DNA of 15,345 nucleotides, from NCBI GenBank assembly GCA_021154515.1, contig JAJKIL010000239.1, positions 1-15,345 of the forward strand, written 5' to 3'. Below the pieces are notes generated by a model. That model was given only the letters and a program-made list of their open reading frames with translations. It had not been told where the DNA came from and did no database searches. Below are positions 13,011-15,345 of the stretch, piece by piece. Origin of the DNA: Niastella sp. Lineage in GTDB: Bacteria; Bacteroidota; Bacteroidia; Chitinophagales; Chitinophagaceae. Both the position numbers and the translations under genes were made by a program. The stretch's first letter is position 1, and every line of letters begins with the position of its first letter.

Positions 13011-14186
13011 ATGTTGCGCGGTAACGATAACAGATCATCAGCCTGGCTTCCCTACAACAAGGTGAAACTCGTAAGGGGTGGCAGAGAATATTTTTCTGTG
13101 CTCACTCACCTGATTGAGCTGGCACAACACTCCATACACCTGCAGGTGTACATTTATGAAGATGATGAAACCGGCAGAATGGTGGGCGCCGCACTGATCG
13201 AAGCCGCCAAACGAGGCGTTAAGGTTTACCTGCTCACCGATGGCTATGCCTCCAAAGAATTGTCGGCCGGATTTATCAAGGAACTTAACACAGCCGGTGT
13301 TCACTTCCGTTTTTTTGAACCCCTTTTAAAAAGCGAACATTTTTATTTCGGCCGCCGCATGCACCATAAAGTACTGGTGGTGGATGGCCATTTTGCACTG
13401 GTGGGCGGCATCAATATCAGCAACCGCTACAATGATACCGAGGATGAACCGGCCTGGCTCGATTGGGCCTTGTACATGGAAGGACCCGCTGCCGGCGCCC
13501 TGTTTAAAATTTGTACTGATGTGTGGGCAAGGCCGGGCCAAATGATGTTCAAAAAATTGCTGCGAAACAATTTACCAGGTCTCCCGTTCACAGGCCATAC
13601 GCCGCTTCGCATTCGCCGCAATGATTGGGTAAAAAGCAAGAACCAGATCTCACGCAGTTATATCGACATGTTGAAGAAGGCTACTTCGAACGTGATTATT
13701 ATGTCGGGGTATTTTTTACCAGGCTCCATCATCAGGCATCACCTGTCACGAGCCGCCAAACGCAATATAAACATCCAGGTTATTGTGGCGGGCAAATCGG
13801 ATGTGCCGCTGGCCAAACATGCCGAACGCTATATGTATCGCTGGCTGTTGAAGCGTAACATCAGATTGTATGAATATACCAAAGCCGTATTGCATGGTAA
13901 AATGGCCACCCGCGATAAAAAATGGGTAACCATTGGCAGTTACAATATAAACGACATCAGCGCCTACGCCAGTGTGGAACTGAATATAGATGTCAATGAT
14001 GCGGATTTTGCCACCCAGGTGCAGGAAAAGCTGGAAGCCGTTATCAAAAACGATTGCGTGCTTGTAACGGTTGAGGAGTACAACAAAAAGTACAACTTCA
14101 TTCAGCGGTTTATTCAATTCTGCTCCTACTGGCTGGTGCGGGTCATGGTTTACATATTTACTTTCTATTTTAAACAAAGCAAGTGA
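13011..14186 (+). CDS. Phospholipase D-family protein, cardiolipin synthase-like (ClsB type)
   Basis: Likely phosphatidyltransferase that makes cardiolipin or related lipids at the inner membrane. The 391-residue protein has two complete HKD motifs: H118-x-K120-x4-D125 in MHHKVLVVD followed by GGINISNRY, and H295-x-K297-x4-D302 in LHGKMATRD followed by GSYNIND. The paired motifs and about 400-residue length with no N-terminal membrane helices resemble E. coli ClsB. Near the C-terminus (about 363-385, FIQFCSYWLVRVMVYIFTFYF) there is a hydrophobic segment that could anchor it. I choose the ATG at 13011 over the GTG at 12984. It starts 42 bp after fecR on the same strand, where Bacteroidetes usually have a TonB receptor. 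Other PLD activities (nuclease, phospholipase) are possible but fit the context less well. Confidence 0.9.
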   Translation: MLRGNDNRSSAWLPYNKVKLVRGGREYFSVLTHLIELAQHSIHLQVYIYEDDETGRMVGAALIEAAKRGVKVYLLTDGYASKELSAGFIKELNTAGVHFRFFEPLLKSEHFYFGRRMHHKVLVVDGHFALVGGINISNRYNDTEDEPAWLDWALYMEGPAAGALFKICTDVWARPGQMMFKKLLRNNLPGLPFTGHTPLRIRRNDWVKSKNQISRSYIDMLKKATSNVIIMSGYFLPGSIIRHHLSRAAKRNINIQVIVAGKSDVPLAKHAERYMYRWLLKRNIRLYEYTKAVLHGKMATRDKKWVTIGSYNINDISAYASVELNIDVNDADFATQVQEKLEAVIKNDCVLVTVEEYNKKYNFIQRFIQFCSYWLVRVMVYIFTFYFKQSK

Positions 14187-14192
14187 TTAAAT

Positions 14193-14205
14193 ACCTGTTT
14201 CAGGT
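14193..14205. terminator. Small inverted repeat between convergent genes
   Basis: ACCTG (14193-14197) and CAGGT (14201-14205) flank TTT in the 45-bp gap between the convergent phospholipase and DUF457 genes. No T-run follows in either direction, so terminator function is weakly supported. The ACCTGT core matches the other ACCTGT-containing hairpins in the window. Confidence 0.3.
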
Positions 14206-14231
14206 TACAACGATCCCGTACTTACAATCAA

Positions 14232-15239
14232 CTACTCTCCTTTTATACGATGAAGCATCGACTTAAACACCGCTTTATCCCAATTAGCGAAGCGCCCGCG
14301 TTGCACCACCATATTATTGCCATAGGGCCGTTGCAGGTAATAATGAAAAACAAAACCCGCCCTTGGCTTGTACCAACCTATCATTTGTCCAAACCTGAGA
14401 TCGTTGAACATAAGGGAATTTCCCTCTTTCTCAATGGTATAATAGCCATGGGAGAAAATAAACAGGTCCTTCAGTTCGTCCAGGTCTTTCACGGGGTTTA
14501 ATAAGGAGTCGTTGCGGGGGAAATAAGTGAAGTCAATATCAGGTTTTGTATCGAACACCGACCGGTAGCCGATGTGATAGCCTTTATCGTCTTCGAGCAC
14601 CACATACCACAACAGGTTGTTCAGGGGTGTAGGCGTGGTAAAATGGCGCCGGTAGGTAATATTTTTTTGGCTCGCCACCCGCTTAACCGCAGCCTCTACA
14701 ATCGATTTGTTGACCACATCAATAATGAGATAAAAAACACACCAGCCAATGGCAATGGCCGCCCAGCGTTTTCTTTTGTGATCGGTTCTCATAAACAGCA
14801 GGGCGATGGTAACTGCCAATGGGAAAATAGTAAACAGCGGATCGGCCACAAACATGGCATGCAGGCAAAACCGCTGATGCGAGAAAGGTTCCAGCAAACC
14901 GGTTCCATAGGCATTAAAACAATCAAGCGTCAAATGCGTCATTAGCTCTGTGGCAAAAAACCAAAGCCAGGTAGTAAAAGCTATATTATGCGGTCGTCGC
15001 CACTTGTCGGCCAACCAGGCCAGCAGCGGCGTAACGATTAGCAGGAATAAAAAGGAATGGGTAATGCCCCGGTGGGCGATCAGATCGCGGGTAGCAGGCA
15101 GCCAGAAAGAAGCAACAAAATCAATATCGGGCAGGCTTTGCGCCACCGCGCCCAGTAACAAAGCCCGCTTGCCGGCCTTCTTCCCAATAAACACTTCGCC
15201 AATACAAGCACCTAAAACTATATGCGTAAGTGAATCCAT
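14232..15239 (-). CDS. DUF457/YdjM-family membrane-bound metal-dependent hydrolase
   Basis: Integral inner-membrane protein of the YdjM (LexA-binding inner-membrane, PF04307) family, predicted to be a metal-dependent hydrolase of unknown substrate. The 335-residue protein has the signature histidines and aspartates: DSLTH at residues 2-6, LPDID at 36-40, HRGITHS at 56-62, THLTLD at 101-106 with FNAYGTG after it, and the DP pair at 133-134. Four or more hydrophobic segments occupy residues about 25-170, and the C-terminal 150 residues are soluble and poorly conserved (aromatic, IGYRSVFDTKPDIDFTYF). The ATG at 15239 is unambiguous. It converges with the phospholipase D gene. The octad repeat array begins about 20 bp upstream of its start, so its promoter may lie within or beyond the array. 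Confidence 0.9.
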   Translation of the reverse strand: MDSLTHIVLGACIGEVFIGKKAGKRALLLGAVAQSLPDIDFVASFWLPATRDLIAHRGITHSFLFLLIVTPLLAWLADKWRRPHNIAFTTWLWFFATELMTHLTLDCFNAYGTGLLEPFSHQRFCLHAMFVADPLFTIFPLAVTIALLFMRTDHKRKRWAAIAIGWCVFYLIIDVVNKSIVEAAVKRVASQKNITYRRHFTTPTPLNNLLWYVVLEDDKGYHIGYRSVFDTKPDIDFTYFPRNDSLLNPVKDLDELKDLFIFSHGYYTIEKEGNSLMFNDLRFGQMIGWYKPRAGFVFHYYLQRPYGNNMVVQRGRFANWDKAVFKSMLHRIKGE

Positions 15240-15259
15240 AGTGGCAAGTTAATTATAAA

Positions 15260-15345
15260 GTTGATCAGTTGACCAGTTGATCAGTTAACCAGTTGATCAG
15301 TTGACCAGTTAACGGGTTAACAAGTTGACACGTTGACAAGTTAAC
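15260..15345. repeat. Octanucleotide tandem repeat with invariant GTT
   Basis: GTT recurs at exactly 8-base steps eleven times from 15260 to 15340, as units GTTGATCA, GTTGACCA, GTTGATCA, GTTAACCA, GTTGATCA, GTTGACCA, GTTAACGG, GTTAACAA, GTTGACAC, GTTGACAA and a partial GTTAAC at the window end. The consensus is GTTRAYCA. Many units are self-complementary in part (TGATCA, GTTAAC). It is the opposite orientation of the AAC octads at 11117-11199 and probably continues beyond the window. Confidence 0.8.

Overview
The window looks like chromosomal DNA from a Bacteroidota bacterium, most likely Chitinophagaceae (Niastella/Chitinophaga-like). The evidence is the gene families: a Bacteroidetes-type ECF sigma factor, a FecR anti-sigma factor with a C-terminal DUF4974-like part, and a fused aldolase/dehydrogenase for rhamnose. 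Shine-Dalgarno signals are weak throughout, and some genes have TAnnTTTG-type promoter elements. The genus is an inference.

Left part (about 1-7756): a complete L-rhamnose catabolic locus. On the minus strand, in transcription order, are rhaT (symporter), rhaEW (rhamnulose-1-phosphate aldolase fused to lactaldehyde dehydrogenase), rhaM (mutarotase), rhaI (isomerase) and rhaB-like kinase. A GntR-family regulator with a periplasmic-binding-protein-like sensor domain is divergently transcribed, and the shared 213-bp spacer holds a palindrome that may be its operator. Together the genes import L-rhamnose, equilibrate its anomers, isomerise it to rhamnulose, phosphorylate it, cleave it to DHAP plus L-lactaldehyde and oxidise the aldehyde to lactate. 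Two intercistronic gaps contain hairpins with an ACCTGT core.

Middle part (7757-8842): a two-gene Xre/MbcA/ParS-type antitoxin and RES-domain toxin operon, preceded by a tandem 13-mer and a consensus -7 element.

Right part (8843-15345): an ECF sigma factor; a 1.75-kb stretch with no convincing protein gene; a FecR anti-sigma factor broken into two frames exactly at an A AAA AAG heptamer; a two-HKD phospholipase D/cardiolipin synthase-like gene; and a convergent DUF457 (YdjM-like) membrane hydrolase. The 1.75-kb stretch is not empty. It has two strong plus-strand intrinsic terminators, each preceded by nested stems, which suggests two small RNAs, plus palindromes and degenerate tandem repeats.

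Non-coding DNA across the window carries two kinds of short-period repeat. One is heptads (AACCTGT-like at the left edge, RCAATNR at two loci). The other is octads with an invariant AAC (11117-11199) or its complement GTT (15260-15345). The items most worth a second look are the possible programmed -1 frameshift in fecR, the two candidate RNAs between sigma and anti-sigma genes, a 21-residue hydrophobic ORF in the second of them, and the oppositely oriented octad arrays.
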